From an uncultured Lachnospiraceae bacterium (GTDB lineage: Bacteria > Bacillota > Clostridia > Lachnospirales > Lachnospiraceae): a stretch of 53,553 nucleotides of DNA. This document shows positions 43,232 to 51,250 of this stretch, piece by piece (the first letter of the stretch is position 1; each line of letters starts with the position of its first letter). The notes below the pieces were generated by a model. It was not told the origin of the DNA, made no database searches, and worked only from the letters and a program-made list of their open reading frames with translations. Location of the stretch: positions 1 through 53,553 of the forward strand of contig CANCYR010000019.1 of assembly GCA_947382355.1 (NCBI GenBank), given 5' to 3'. The translations under genes were made by a program, and so were the position numbers.

Positions 43232-44088
43232 CAGTTTTCCCCTTTCTTTCTCAGTACATCCCTTGTTTTCCAAAAGACTATCATAGAACATGCGCATAAG
43301 CTGACAATACTCAAAATCAAAAATGTAATCATATAGTTTACAGATGGATAGGACAATGTAACCTTCCTGTCCCATAAGGCTATGTCCATCCAGCTTGCAG
43401 GGGAGAAAAAGGACATGGCATAAAGGTTGGAAAAATTTTTTTGAAAATAAGACATTAGTGCAACCGCAATGCCGCCTAACGCTCCCGGCACCTTTTTAAA
43501 GCACAGGTTTATTATCAGAACACACAATCCTACAATAAAGCAGACACATACTGCCATTAAAAAGGAAAACACCATTGCTTCAATTGGCTGATATTTTAAA
43601 ATAATCTTATAATCCAAACTTATGTAATCGTTTCCAAACACTGCTGCAGCGTTTGTCTGTGCCAATGTGCCAAGAACCTTTCCCCATTTGTTTTGAAAGG
43701 AAATTCTGGGAAACAGCAGGAAAATAGTCAACAGCATAATGGCTGCTGTATATAAGACAGAGAGAATAAGCATGTAAAGCAATTTTCCTGCCAGCCATTT
43801 TTTCTTTCCCGCTCTAATCATCTCAAAGTAGCTGCCTTCCTCTATAAACGGTGCATCACAAAATAACAGCGTAGCCCCGGCAAGAAATAGGAATTGGATA
43901 TAGCTCTGCTGCATGAAAAAGGGGAACAGCCATGGAGAAGCATTGATTCCTACTGCTTCTGAAAAGTTTCTTATGCAATCTGTCAACTGTTTTATTAAAA
44001 TAAAATTTACAAATAATGCAAAATAAAATCTTCCATGAGTCAATGTTCGATATATGCCATTTTTAGCAACCTGATATATCCTAAGCAT
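43231..44088 (-). CDS. ABC-2 type transporter permease
   Basis: A 285-residue protein with six membrane segments (first near 18-35, last near 255-275), typical of ABC-2 efflux permeases without a binding-protein domain. The AGxxxW..GKLL phrase after the second segment is common in this group. It overlaps the second permease by 8 nt and abuts the ATPase start. The two permeases differ in sequence and probably form a heterodimer. Confidence 0.75.
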   Translation of the reverse strand: MLRIYQVAKNGIYRTLTHGRFYFALFVNFILIKQLTDCIRNFSEAVGINASPWLFPFFMQQSYIQFLFLAGATLLFCDAPFIEEGSYFEMIRAGKKKWLAGKLLYMLILSVLYTAAIMLLTIFLLFPRISFQNKWGKVLGTLAQTNAAAVFGNDYISLDYKIILKYQPIEAMVFSFLMAVCVCFIVGLCVLIINLCFKKVPGALGGIAVALMSYFQKNFSNLYAMSFFSPASWMDIALWDRKVTLSYPSVNYMITFLILSIVSLCACSMIVFWKTRDVLRKKGEN

Positions 44089-44875
44089 ATTCCATCTCCC
44101 TTTTTAATTTTTTTATAAACAGAAAACCCATTATAATAATTCCTATTAAATAGTAAACGATTGTAAATAGCAGGTTTTGCACACTGCTTTCCCAAAACTG
44201 GAATCCTGTCTTTATTTTTAACGGCCACTGGAAAATCTCCGAAAGCTGCAACGTACCTGTCAGATAATTCCACCCATAATAAATAATAAGGGGTGCAGCA
44301 ATGGCTACATATTTACTGTTTGAAAACATAGAAGCCAATAAAGATACCATGGACAGAAACGTAAACATCAGTATTTCCGGCACAATATTGAGAAGAAAAA
44401 ACAGGCAGTTCTTTTCTATTGCCAGTTGTGAAAAAGGAAGCCACATAACCATTTGTTCAAGATACATTTCATCATCTGGAAACATGGTATACTTACATGC
44501 CAAAAAAAGAAAGAGAAATCCATACCCAATTATTCCGGATATCAGAGACGTAGTCGTAGTAACGATGATTTTGGAAATCCCATAAAAAACGGGGTTTTCC
44601 CTTATTAGGTAATACTTCCAGCTTCCTGTATTTCTTTCTATGCAAAATTGAACTCCATATGAAATTCCACAAAAGAGAAAGACCATAATGGAAAATGCGC
44701 CAAGACCATGCCTGTTTACCCAAAAATATAATACAGAGCCAGATTCATAGGTGGAATGCAGATTCATTTCATCCAACAGGTTCAGCAGATGAATAAGGAA
44801 TACACCCGCTGCAGTTAGAAAGATGCCTTTTTCATAAGCTGCCTTTTTATACTCTGAAAATAATGTTCTTATCAT
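44081..44875 (-). CDS. ABC-2 type transporter permease
   Basis: A 264-residue protein with six membrane segments. It starts with a short cytosolic MIRTLFSEYKKAAYEKGIFL segment like many ABC-2 permeases. It overlaps the lipoprotein gene by 4 nt and the next permease by 8 nt, so translation is coupled through the whole operon. The substrate is not evident; the neighbouring small secreted proteins are the natural candidates (inference). Confidence 0.75.
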   Translation of the reverse strand: MIRTLFSEYKKAAYEKGIFLTAAGVFLIHLLNLLDEMNLHSTYESGSVLYFWVNRHGLGAFSIMVFLFCGISYGVQFCIERNTGSWKYYLIRENPVFYGISKIIVTTTTSLISGIIGYGFLFLFLACKYTMFPDDEMYLEQMVMWLPFSQLAIEKNCLFFLLNIVPEILMFTFLSMVSLLASMFSNSKYVAIAAPLIIYYGWNYLTGTLQLSEIFQWPLKIKTGFQFWESSVQNLLFTIVYYLIGIIIMGFLFIKKLKREMEYA

Positions 44876-45990
44876 TGAATCTCAGCTCCATCATCTGCCT
44901 GAAACAGATAGACAACGTCGCCATCCGTTTCTCCCTTTAATGTAATTTCCCATGCGGGAATTAATCGGAAAAGTCCTTCCCCTTTATTGACAACACTAGG
45001 AAAATAGCATAGTCTTAATTTTTCTACCGTATATGTATCTGTCAGGATGATATTTTCCATTTTGGTTTTTAAAAATGGTAAAACTTCACTTGGCGAAAGC
45101 ACCGGTTCTGCCTCCGTTACAGTATCATTTGCTACATACTGGTTAGGAATTTCCAACTTCTCGATTCCATTTTTCGAAATTACAGCCTTGATTTTGCCTC
45201 CATTAAAGGCGCTGTCATCTGCTGCAACATATCCTTCTTCATAAAGTGGAATATTATCATAGCATGTAGTCAGTTCAAGCTCATAACAACCGCCAAGCAC
45301 ATCCCACTGCTCGCCCAGCCGTTCTAACTCCGTCAGATATCCACCTTTTACTTCTTCCTCTTCCCGATATTTATGATATTCAACGGGCAGGGCATATGTA
45401 TGCAGAATTACTGCATTTCCAATACCCATATCCGATAATGTGCCAAGCACTTTATTTTCCGCTTCCTCTGCGCTCATAAAATCAAGGTCTTTTCCCTCAC
45501 CCAGATTCTCTATACCGGCATATTCTGAAATATCATACGAATTAAACACTTTATAGCTGTCCCCTGCTTTTGAATAATAATAAAAATTTCCCGTTGCAGA
45601 ATTATCAAATCCAAATGTCTGATCTTCATACTGATACAATCCTTCCGCCGGACTTGTTGCCTTCGCCTTTTCCACTCCAAGTGCATTCATAACAGCATCC
45701 TCCTGAAAATACTGTACGCCTGCATTGTATACAGCTGCCGCTCCCTGAAATCCTTCCGGAACAACTACATCGGCATTGACGATGACATTATCGCATAAGG
45801 AATCTTCTATCCTGCTTTCATTCCAACTGCTTTCACCGGTTATCGTCTCTGTTTCAATTGGTTCATTTTCAATTGTATTTTGTATCTCCCCGGTTTTTTC
45901 TATATTATTTATATCTTTGGAACCACAGGCTGAAAGCAACATGACAATCATGATACCTTCTAAAAAAAATATACTTTTTCTCATTTTCAT
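44872..45990 (-). CDS. Lipoprotein of the ABC operon
   Basis: A 372-residue exported protein. The signal peptide ends in the lipobox LLSAC (Cys about 22), so it is anchored to the outer face of the membrane. An acidic, Thr/Glu-rich linker follows. The C-terminal part (EVLPFLKTKMENIILTDTYT ... LFRLIPAWEITL) resembles the PepSY/YycI-like fold in rhythm, but I do not assign a family. It is cotranslated with the permeases and may be a substrate-capture or immunity partner. Confidence 0.7.
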   Translation of the reverse strand: MKMRKSIFFLEGIMIVMLLSACGSKDINNIEKTGEIQNTIENEPIETETITGESSWNESRIEDSLCDNVIVNADVVVPEGFQGAAAVYNAGVQYFQEDAVMNALGVEKAKATSPAEGLYQYEDQTFGFDNSATGNFYYYSKAGDSYKVFNSYDISEYAGIENLGEGKDLDFMSAEEAENKVLGTLSDMGIGNAVILHTYALPVEYHKYREEEEVKGGYLTELERLGEQWDVLGGCYELELTTCYDNIPLYEEGYVAADDSAFNGGKIKAVISKNGIEKLEIPNQYVANDTVTEAEPVLSPSEVLPFLKTKMENIILTDTYTVEKLRLCYFPSVVNKGEGLFRLIPAWEITLKGETDGDVVYLFQADDGAEIQ

Positions 45991-46062
45991 CCTCCAACCA
46001 TATTCATGAAAGGGAGCCTGTTACAGCTCCCTCAAAAAGACTATTTGTAAACCGTCCTGTTT

Positions 46063-46476
46063 TTAAGGACACCATAATCCCCCTAAATTAACCGGATAAG
46101 CATTTGTCCTCTCCACATTTGCATATAATCTATAGCTTGCCCCGCCGACAGCTTTTCCTGGCAAGTATTTCATAATATATCTTTGATATGCATGGCACTC
46201 TACATATTCCGTCGCATAGTTTCTTGCATTATCCCTTACCCGGAAATTAACTGTTGCTCCTTTAATTGCCAGGTTCGACTTGCTGGCATCTGGCGTCACA
46301 TATGCCTTGGTATCACCATCATTACTTTTTGACGCCGTTCCCAGTTCACTTTCTTTTGAAGCAGTGCTTGTTAAACTGAACTTAAATTGCGTGTTTCCTG
46401 CAAAAGCGGTTGTAGAAAAAAGTGTTAATGCTGCACATGCAGCTAATGTCATCATTTTTATTTTCTTTTTTATCAT
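46063..46476 (-). CDS. Small secreted protein (DUF2712-like)
   Basis: A 137-residue protein with a signal peptide cut near AFA-GN (about residue 26). The mature ~110 residues are polar and beta-rich, beginning NTQFKFSLTST and ending RTNAYPVNLGGLWCP. The layout (leader, F.F.ltst start, G.W end) resembles small secreted proteins of the DUF2712 type encoded beside ABC exporters. AAGGAGA precedes the start. It lies 72 nt upstream of the lipoprotein gene, in the same direction. There is no double-Gly leader. Function unknown. Confidence 0.6.
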   Translation of the reverse strand: MIKKKIKMMTLAACAALTLFSTTAFAGNTQFKFSLTSTASKESELGTASKSNDGDTKAYVTPDASKSNLAIKGATVNFRVRDNARNYATEYVECHAYQRYIMKYLPGKAVGGASYRLYANVERTNAYPVNLGGLWCP

Positions 46477-46568
46477 CGTATTATCTCCTTCATACTTTTT
46501 AACGTCTTTATCCTTGTGTCTTCAACTTAATTCTCCAACGGAATCTCCCCCTTCCTGTATTTACTATT

Positions 46569-46600
46569 TATAAACATATCATGATCATGCAATGTTTATA
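46569..46600. promoter_or_regulatory. Inverted repeat between the two secreted-protein genes
   Basis: TATAAACAT and ATGTTTATA (9-nt arms, 14-bp spacer) with an inner palindrome ATGATCAT. It lies about 90 nt upstream of the secreted protein at 46063-46476. It may be an operator or RNA structure. No clear promoter hexamers were assigned. Confidence 0.35.
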
Positions 46601-46677
46601 TGCGTCAGCCATGGAAGCTTTTTTACCTTCCGTATTTTTAACTGTATATTTCATTATTGATAGTTTTTGCTTCCATT

Positions 46678-47088
46678 TTATTGTACCCATACTCCCTGGA
46701 CCCGGGCATATTTCCCTATAACTTTTATATTGAGACAGACATACTGCCCTATCACAGGTAAATATTCCTGACGATATGGCAATGCTATCATCTTATGTAT
46801 ATCATCAGAAGCCACTTCCAAGCTTTCCGTCAGCCTATTTCCGTTCTGGTCCGAAATCCATACTATAAATCTTAAATCAGAAGAGCCCCCTATGGAGTTG
46901 AATCTAATATAAGAAGCAGTGGCATTTTCACATTTTCTATTACAAATCACTTCTACCGGATTTGTTTCACTTAATTGAAATGAAAAATTTACATCTGCAG
47001 CTCTTACCTCTAAAAAACTACCCAACAAAAAGACTGCTACAAAAAAACCTGCAAAAACCTTCCATGTTTTTTTCTTCATTTTTACCAT
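46678..47088 (-). CDS. Small secreted protein, related in layout to its neighbour
   Basis: A 136-residue protein with a signal peptide (cut near VRA-AD, about residue 30). The mature part begins DVNFSFQLSETNP, holds DLRFIVWISDQNGNR and ends ARVQGVWVQ. The same pattern (F.F.L start, R-V/I-D core, G.W end) is seen in the protein at 46063-46476, so the two may be distant paralogs. I chose the start at 47088 (AGGAG 8 nt upstream). A start at 47079 is also possible. Function unknown. Confidence 0.55.
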   Translation of the reverse strand: MVKMKKKTWKVFAGFFVAVFLLGSFLEVRAADVNFSFQLSETNPVEVICNRKCENATASYIRFNSIGGSSDLRFIVWISDQNGNRLTESLEVASDDIHKMIALPYRQEYLPVIGQYVCLNIKVIGKYARVQGVWVQ

Positions 47089-47249
47089 CCTGTTCTCTCC
47101 TCTTTTGAATGCCATTCTACCACACATATTTTTTTATGCTGTTATATGTAAAAATTAGGATAATTTTTTGTAATTATTAGCCACAAATTACATAAAATCA
47201 TTAATTTCTATAAATTTACATACCAATAATGCACAAAAATCCGCACATC

Positions 47250-47300
47250 AAAAAAAGACACCAATACTTCCGTTCCTTGCAAGTAATGATGTCTTTTTCT
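47250..47300. terminator. Bidirectional terminator after the AI-2E transporter gene
   Basis: Stem arms GACACCAATACTT (47257-47269) and AAGTAATGATGTC (47281-47293), with T-runs on both sides (TTTTTTT on minus, TTTTT on plus). It is almost the same hairpin as 42375-42416. Confidence 0.8.
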
Positions 47301-47334
47301 GCCCTGCATTTTTATTCTTCTATACTATTACTTT

Positions 47335-48384
47335 CTATTCCCCTACATCTCTTCCATAAATCCTTCGATAACATTCACACAGAATAAGCATATACAGCGG
47401 TCCCAAAAACACACCTAATAATCCAAACACCTTTACACCCGCATATACAGAAATCAGAATCCCTATGGGAAGCACCCCCATTTTTTGACCAATCAGCTTT
47501 GGCTCTAATAGCTCTCTTGCCAATGCGCTGACAATAAAGGTGATAGATAAAATAATGCCCGATATAATTTTTCCATTTAATAACTGCCAGACTGCCAAAG
47601 GCAACAAAACAATTCCGGTTCCCACAAAAGGCAGCACATCCAAAATGCCTGTTATTACCCCGATTAATGCATAATGTTTAATATTTCCGAGAAATAATCC
47701 ACCCATGCAAATAAGTGCAATAATAATAAGGATAATAATTTGTGCTTTAAAAAAGCTGCTGATAAGCCTTCCGATCTTTACTACAATCTGCTTCACATCA
47801 TCATAATACCTGACCTTGGATATGCAATCATTCATTGTTTTAAAATCCTTTGCTAAAAGGATTGCCGCTATAATGGTAACCACCAGAAATGTAATTGCAC
47901 CTATCCCCAGCTTTAAGTACAAAAAAGACTGATTCATCACATTTGGGAGTATCTGCACCTGCATATCTTCAATAAAAATATTTACTCTTTCTAAAATCAG
48001 AGTTTCTATCTGGCCTGCATTCATGCCAAGCCTTTCCTCCACCATCTGGCTGCAGTCCCTGACAAAGCATGTAAACTGCTCTTCATATATATTGATATTT
48101 TTTATAAAATATTCAATCTGCTGCAGCGCAAAGCATACAAGGAGCCATCCCAAAACACCTACAATTGTGCAAATAATCAGCAAAATGATTCCCGCTAAAA
48201 ACCCCTTTCCCATACGGGTCTTTTCATAGACCTTTTCCAGTAAGGGATTAAGGGGAGCAATTATCATAAATGCTAATACAAGCGGGAGGAACAATGGAAC
48301 CAGATATTGAATTGCCAGATATGCGCCTATTAAAATAAGGGCAAAAAAAATATGTCTTTTATTTTTTTCAAAAAACTCACTCAT
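47335..48384 (-). CDS. AI-2E family transporter (YtvI/PerM-like)
   Basis: A 349-residue membrane protein with eight segments in the family layout: two N-terminal helices (FFALILIGAYLAIQYLVPLF), a third, a long extracytoplasmic helix region (about 85-155), and a C-terminal bundle with GVLPIGILISVYAG, the conserved PxG phrase of the family. Substrates vary (autoinducer-2, Na+/H+ exchange, unknown). AGGTGA is 4 nt before the ATG. The start codon lies inside a perfect hairpin at 48379-48409, so translation may be regulated. Confidence 0.88.
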   Translation of the reverse strand: MSEFFEKNKRHIFFALILIGAYLAIQYLVPLFLPLVLAFMIIAPLNPLLEKVYEKTRMGKGFLAGIILLIICTIVGVLGWLLVCFALQQIEYFIKNINIYEEQFTCFVRDCSQMVEERLGMNAGQIETLILERVNIFIEDMQVQILPNVMNQSFLYLKLGIGAITFLVVTIIAAILLAKDFKTMNDCISKVRYYDDVKQIVVKIGRLISSFFKAQIIILIIIALICMGGLFLGNIKHYALIGVITGILDVLPFVGTGIVLLPLAVWQLLNGKIISGIILSITFIVSALARELLEPKLIGQKMGVLPIGILISVYAGVKVFGLLGVFLGPLYMLILCECYRRIYGRDVGE

Positions 48385-48409
48385 ACTATCACCTGAAGAT
48401 AGTATGAGT
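48379..48409 (-). promoter_or_regulatory. Hairpin that encloses the AI-2E gene start codon
   Basis: A perfect 12-bp stem (48398-48409 with 48379-48390) and a 7-nt loop. On the mRNA the 5' arm is ACTCATACTATC, the loop TTCAGGT, and the 3' arm GATAGTATGAGT, which contains the ATG. The Shine-Dalgarno AGGTGA spans loop and stem. The start is therefore paired in the folded state. Confidence 0.6.
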
Positions 48410-48566
48410 TTTTCCGATAATTCTATGTTTTGATAAAATAAATTTTTAATTGTTAATTTTTTCTAATTGCTATTTTTCTTTCTACCTTTTCTATAAAATA
48501 TATGTGCCTATCCACTGACAAAAACAAAAGGAAAATAAAAATATGCAACATAGAAACGTCCCACGG

Positions 48567-49292
48567 TTATTTCTCATATTTTCTGATAACCTCCTTTTCC
48601 GGCTCAATCCGATACAGCAAAGGTTTTCCGGTTTTCGGGTGAAAAAGTTCCAACTGACAGGCACAAAGCGCTGCCTGCTTTACCTGAAGCTGTCTGGATT
48701 TCTCAATGGAAGCTTCATTTCCATATTTTAAATCCCCAAGCAGGGGCATATCTGCATGGGCCAGCTGCACCCTGATTTGATGATGGCGGCCTGTTATCAG
48801 TTCAATTTCCGCTATACCGATGCCTTCCTGTTCATGGACTGTTATCAGTTCATAAAAAAGAGAGGCTTTTTTTGCTCCTTTTGTTTCTTTTGTTACAATT
48901 CTGGAAGTATTTGTCCTGCCATCCTTTAAAAGATAATCCTCCAATAATCGTCTGGAACCTTCTTCTGCCTTTATCTCCTCTTTATCATTGCAGGCCTGCT
49001 TCCCACTTGCCATCCTGTCAATACAGACTGCTGCAAGATATCGTTTTTTCATCCGGTTGTCCTGTATCTGCCTGCTTAACTCCTTTGCGGCAAAAGAGGT
49101 CTTTGCAAATACCAAAAGCCCCTCCACCGGCTGGTCCAGTCGATGTACCATGGCAAGATAAGGCTTTTTCAAATAATTTTTTAAATAGGATAATAAATCT
49201 GTTTCCGTTATCTTCGCAGTTTCCACTGCCATGCCCTCAGGCTTGTATACTACTAAAATATGCTGGTCTTCAAAAATAATTTTAGGCTCCAT
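48567..49292 (-). CDS. RluA-family pseudouridine synthase
   Basis: A 241-residue enzyme that converts U to pseudouridine in RNA. The catalytic motif is HRLDQPVEGLLVFAKT (Asp near residue 50). Family phrases ILVVYKPEGMAVE near the start and LITGRHHQIRVQLAH near 175 are present. There is no S4 domain. The motif has VEG where the family usually has TSG. The start at 49292 has AGGAG 6-7 nt upstream; the longer frame to 49373 has no good site. The target site in rRNA or tRNA cannot be told. Confidence 0.92.
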   Translation of the reverse strand: MEPKIIFEDQHILVVYKPEGMAVETAKITETDLLSYLKNYLKKPYLAMVHRLDQPVEGLLVFAKTSFAAKELSRQIQDNRMKKRYLAAVCIDRMASGKQACNDKEEIKAEEGSRRLLEDYLLKDGRTNTSRIVTKETKGAKKASLFYELITVHEQEGIGIAEIELITGRHHQIRVQLAHADMPLLGDLKYGNEASIEKSRQLQVKQAALCACQLELFHPKTGKPLLYRIEPEKEVIRKYEK

Positions 49293-49342
49293 TTGCTTCT
49301 CCTCTTTACTGTAATTTAAACCCGTCACGGTACCTGTCTGAA

Positions 49343-49368
49343 AACTGCGGGCTGAACCATTACATCTA
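49343..49368. repeat. Short GGCTGAAC repeat
   Basis: ACTGCGGGCTGAACCATTACATCT closely resembles 81-105 (GCTGTGGGCTGAACTGTTACACCT) and one arm of the terminator at 51424-51475 (ACTGCCGGCTGAACTGTTATGTCT). It lies upstream of the RluA start. It is a candidate member of a small dispersed family. Confidence 0.45.
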
Positions 49369-49391
49369 AACACTAAATAATATAATAATCC

Positions 49392-49420
49392 TTGAATTTA
49401 TACAAAAACCATGTTAATAT
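49392..49420 (+). promoter_or_regulatory. Promoter of the antitoxin RNA
   Basis: Plus-strand TTGAAT (49392-49397), 17-bp spacer, TAATAT (49415-49420). Transcription would begin near 49427. Confidence 0.65.
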
Positions 49421-49426
49421 TTAAGC

Positions 49427-49518
49427 ATGAGGGAAACAACCGCCCACAAGTGGTTTGACCTGTAAAATGGATAGAAAATACCACCCAAACTCGGTCAAAG
49501 TTTCAAGGGTGGTTTTTC
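49427..49518 (+). ncRNA. Antisense RNA antitoxin of a type I system
   Basis: A ~92-nt RNA is predicted between the promoter at 49392-49420 and a terminator at 49480-49518. It has no plausible ORF. It converges on the toxin gene at 49528-49617, whose mRNA 3' end should overlap it, the arrangement of TxpA/RatA and BsrG/SR4. Its ACCACCC arm is also complementary to the GGGTGGT in front of the toxin start. The RNA itself is predicted, not observed. Confidence 0.6.
49480..49518 (+). terminator. Terminator of the antitoxin RNA
   Basis: ACCACCC (49480-49486) and GGGTGGT (49507-49513) form a GC-rich 7-bp stem followed by TTTTTCT on the plus strand. Confidence 0.7.
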
Positions 49519-49527
49519 TATGCAGTA

Positions 49528-49617
49528 CTAATGACTAATCAAATAAATGAATGTCAGTAGTGCAATTAAAAATAATCCAAACTGCATCAAGTCACTAAAA
49601 CTGAATCTGTTCTTCAT
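49528..49617 (-). CDS. Holin-like type I toxin peptide
   Basis: A 29-residue peptide with a polar start (MKNRFSFSDLMQ) and one membrane helix (FGLFLIALLTFIYLI) ending ISH. It resembles the small putative holin-like toxins of Firmicutes (TxpA/BsrG/Hol_Tox type), which depolarise the membrane when overproduced. GGGGGTGG lies 5-8 nt upstream. It has its own promoter at 49687-49716. The convergent antisense RNA at 49427-49518 is the probable antitoxin. It is too short for usual gene callers. Confidence 0.78.
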   Translation of the reverse strand: MKNRFSFSDLMQFGLFLIALLTFIYLISH

Positions 49618-49686
49618 ATGCACCACCCCCATCCTATGTAGAATGAGGTCAATACCACCCTGCAACACGATTGTTTCTTAATAGTA

Positions 49687-49716
49687 AAGATAACACAGCT
49701 TATTGATGGGTGTCAA
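49687..49716 (-). promoter_or_regulatory. Promoter of the toxin mRNA
   Basis: Minus-strand TTGACA (49711-49716), 18-bp spacer, TATCTT (49687-49692). It gives a ~60-nt leader before the toxin ATG that contains GGGTGGTATTGACC and the GGGGGTGG ribosome site. Confidence 0.65.
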
Positions 49717-49830
49717 CAAAAAACAGTCTTTTATATTGCCGGTATACCGTATATCTTCCATGCTCGTCAACCTTTTCTTTTCATCAGCACCTTATCCTAT
49801 TTGAGTTAAATCCAGTATCCTCCAATGTCA

Positions 49831-50838
49831 TTACTGCGAACAAAAATGCGAATCAATATACCTGTTAAGCCCTTCCTCAGAATCTATTCCATATTGCCCG
49901 GACATTTCTTTAAAATATGAGCGAATACTTTCTTCCTTTATCAGAACTCTGGAATGCTCTGTGCTGTCATACCCTTTTCTGGCATCCTTCCATGGCTTTT
50001 CATTATGGGTTATGGACTCAAGCACTTTTCCGCTATATCTTCCGAATGTTTTGATTACCAGGTCAATTACCATTTTTTCATTTTCTGTAAGCTTATCCGA
50101 TTTTCCGTTAAACAGGGCGAACCGGTTGTCATCTATTGGATTGTACTTAAAGTCCTTAAAAAGAAAATACACCTTTTCATACACAGGGCCATGCTGCCAT
50201 GCATAACATTTTTCTGAAAACAACGGCATGTCAAACAGAACCATATAGATTCCCTGCACATAATATAGCATTTTTTGCAAAACAAGAGGAGTCACCTCCT
50301 GCATCTGTTCAAATATATATGCTATGCTGACTAACATCTTATCCGATATTTCAAACAGTTCCTTTAATTCCAAAATGGCGCTCATTGCCTTTTTATATGC
50401 TGCTTTTCCTACCTTTTCACTGTTTTGCCTTAAAAGCCTTTCCATGTATTCGGGAGATGCCAGCGCATTTTTCATTATATCCGAATATTTTTTTGAGGGC
50501 ATCTGTCCGTCTAAATATCTGGATATGGTCACCTCGCCAAAGCCTAAAGCCAGGGATAAAGGAGCCTTTCCAATATGATAAATGTCCATAAGCTTTTTGA
50601 TTTCTTCTATGGAAATAATGTTTTCTGCTTCCCGATACTGTTTATCTCTTTCTGCAATATTCAAATCAATTAATCCGGGAATAGCCATTTCTTCCCCGCA
50701 TTCTTTGCATAAGGCTGCGGTAAATGTAAATTCATATTTCCGGTCACGGATAATTTCCTGCCTGACCTGTTTTATGATTTCGTATTCAGTATTCTTTCTG
50801 CATTCTGTGCAAAAATCCTGCCGGGCATTTTCTGACAT
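49831..50838 (-). CDS. MqsA-like zinc-ribbon, HTH and Panacea-domain antitoxin
   Basis: A 335-residue three-part protein. Residues 8-50 form a zinc ribbon with Cys 10, 13, 44 and 47 (FCTEC ... LCKEC). About 75-120 is an XRE-like helix-turn-helix (GFGEVTISRYLDGQMPSKKY). About 165-300 is a Panacea/SocA (DUF4065) domain (VTPLVLQKMLYYVQGIYMVL ... YAWQHGPVYEKVY). Panacea domains are known as adaptable toxin-neutralising modules, and the zinc-ribbon/HTH front resembles MqsA. It follows the MqsR-like toxin by 25 nt, the mqsRA order. AAAGGAGG precedes the start. It likely autorepresses the pair. Confidence 0.88.
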   Translation of the reverse strand: MSENARQDFCTECRKNTEYEIIKQVRQEIIRDRKYEFTFTAALCKECGEEMAIPGLIDLNIAERDKQYREAENIISIEEIKKLMDIYHIGKAPLSLALGFGEVTISRYLDGQMPSKKYSDIMKNALASPEYMERLLRQNSEKVGKAAYKKAMSAILELKELFEISDKMLVSIAYIFEQMQEVTPLVLQKMLYYVQGIYMVLFDMPLFSEKCYAWQHGPVYEKVYFLFKDFKYNPIDDNRFALFNGKSDKLTENEKMVIDLVIKTFGRYSGKVLESITHNEKPWKDARKGYDSTEHSRVLIKEESIRSYFKEMSGQYGIDSEEGLNRYIDSHFCSQ

Positions 50839-50863
50839 TGTGATTCCTCCTTTTCATTCCGGA

Positions 50864-51250
50864 TTATTTAAAAGCATATGTTAACGGGTATAACTGTTTA
50901 TGAAATGAAATTACTATTACCAGCTGATTATCCGGTTTGTTAAATTTTATGTACAATGGTACGGTTTCCTCTTCTGCTGCAAATCTCTGAAGCAGCTTCA
51001 CCTCTATTCCAAATACATACAGCCACTCATGCTGATATCCCCGGTGCTCATTTTGCAATACATGGCAAAAATCATATGCTGTCAACTGTAACATAATTTC
51101 CTTGCTTTTTCTCTCATCAATCACATAATCCTTAAATAAAGCCAGATTTGCCCGACGTTTTTGATTCCTTTCTATCCTGTAACTGCCTGCTCTTACAGCC
51201 TCCTGCACCTGTGCAAGATAAACTTCTATTTCTTCAAAGCTTTTATCCAC
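50864..51250 (-). CDS. MqsR-like mRNA-interferase toxin
   Basis: A 128-residue protein. The C-terminal half follows the MqsR pattern (LTAYDFCHVLQNE ... WLYVFGIEVK ... VPLYIKFNK ... LVIVISFHKQ), compared with LTESDFYK, VYLKI and LIVSFK in MqsR. The N-terminal helix (SFEEIEVYLAQVQEAVRAGS) precedes it. I start it at the GTG at 51250 because AGGAGG lies 6 nt upstream; the in-frame ATG at 51337 has no site. It pairs with the zinc-ribbon/Panacea protein 25 nt downstream. RNase activity is inferred from the family. Confidence 0.7.
   Translation of the reverse strand: MDKSFEEIEVYLAQVQEAVRAGSYRIERNQKRRANLALFKDYVIDERKSKEIMLQLTAYDFCHVLQNEHRGYQHEWLYVFGIEVKLLQRFAAEEETVPLYIKFNKPDNQLVIVISFHKQLYPLTYAFK

Noticed and set aside
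43232-43375. N-terminal extension of the ABC ATPase frame
   Set aside because: It lies inside the upstream permease gene, adds no ABC homology, and a good ribosome site precedes the start at 43231.
49740-49749. CGGTATACCG palindrome as an operator of the toxin gene
   Set aside because: At 10 bp and upstream of the -35 it is too short to separate from chance without conservation data.
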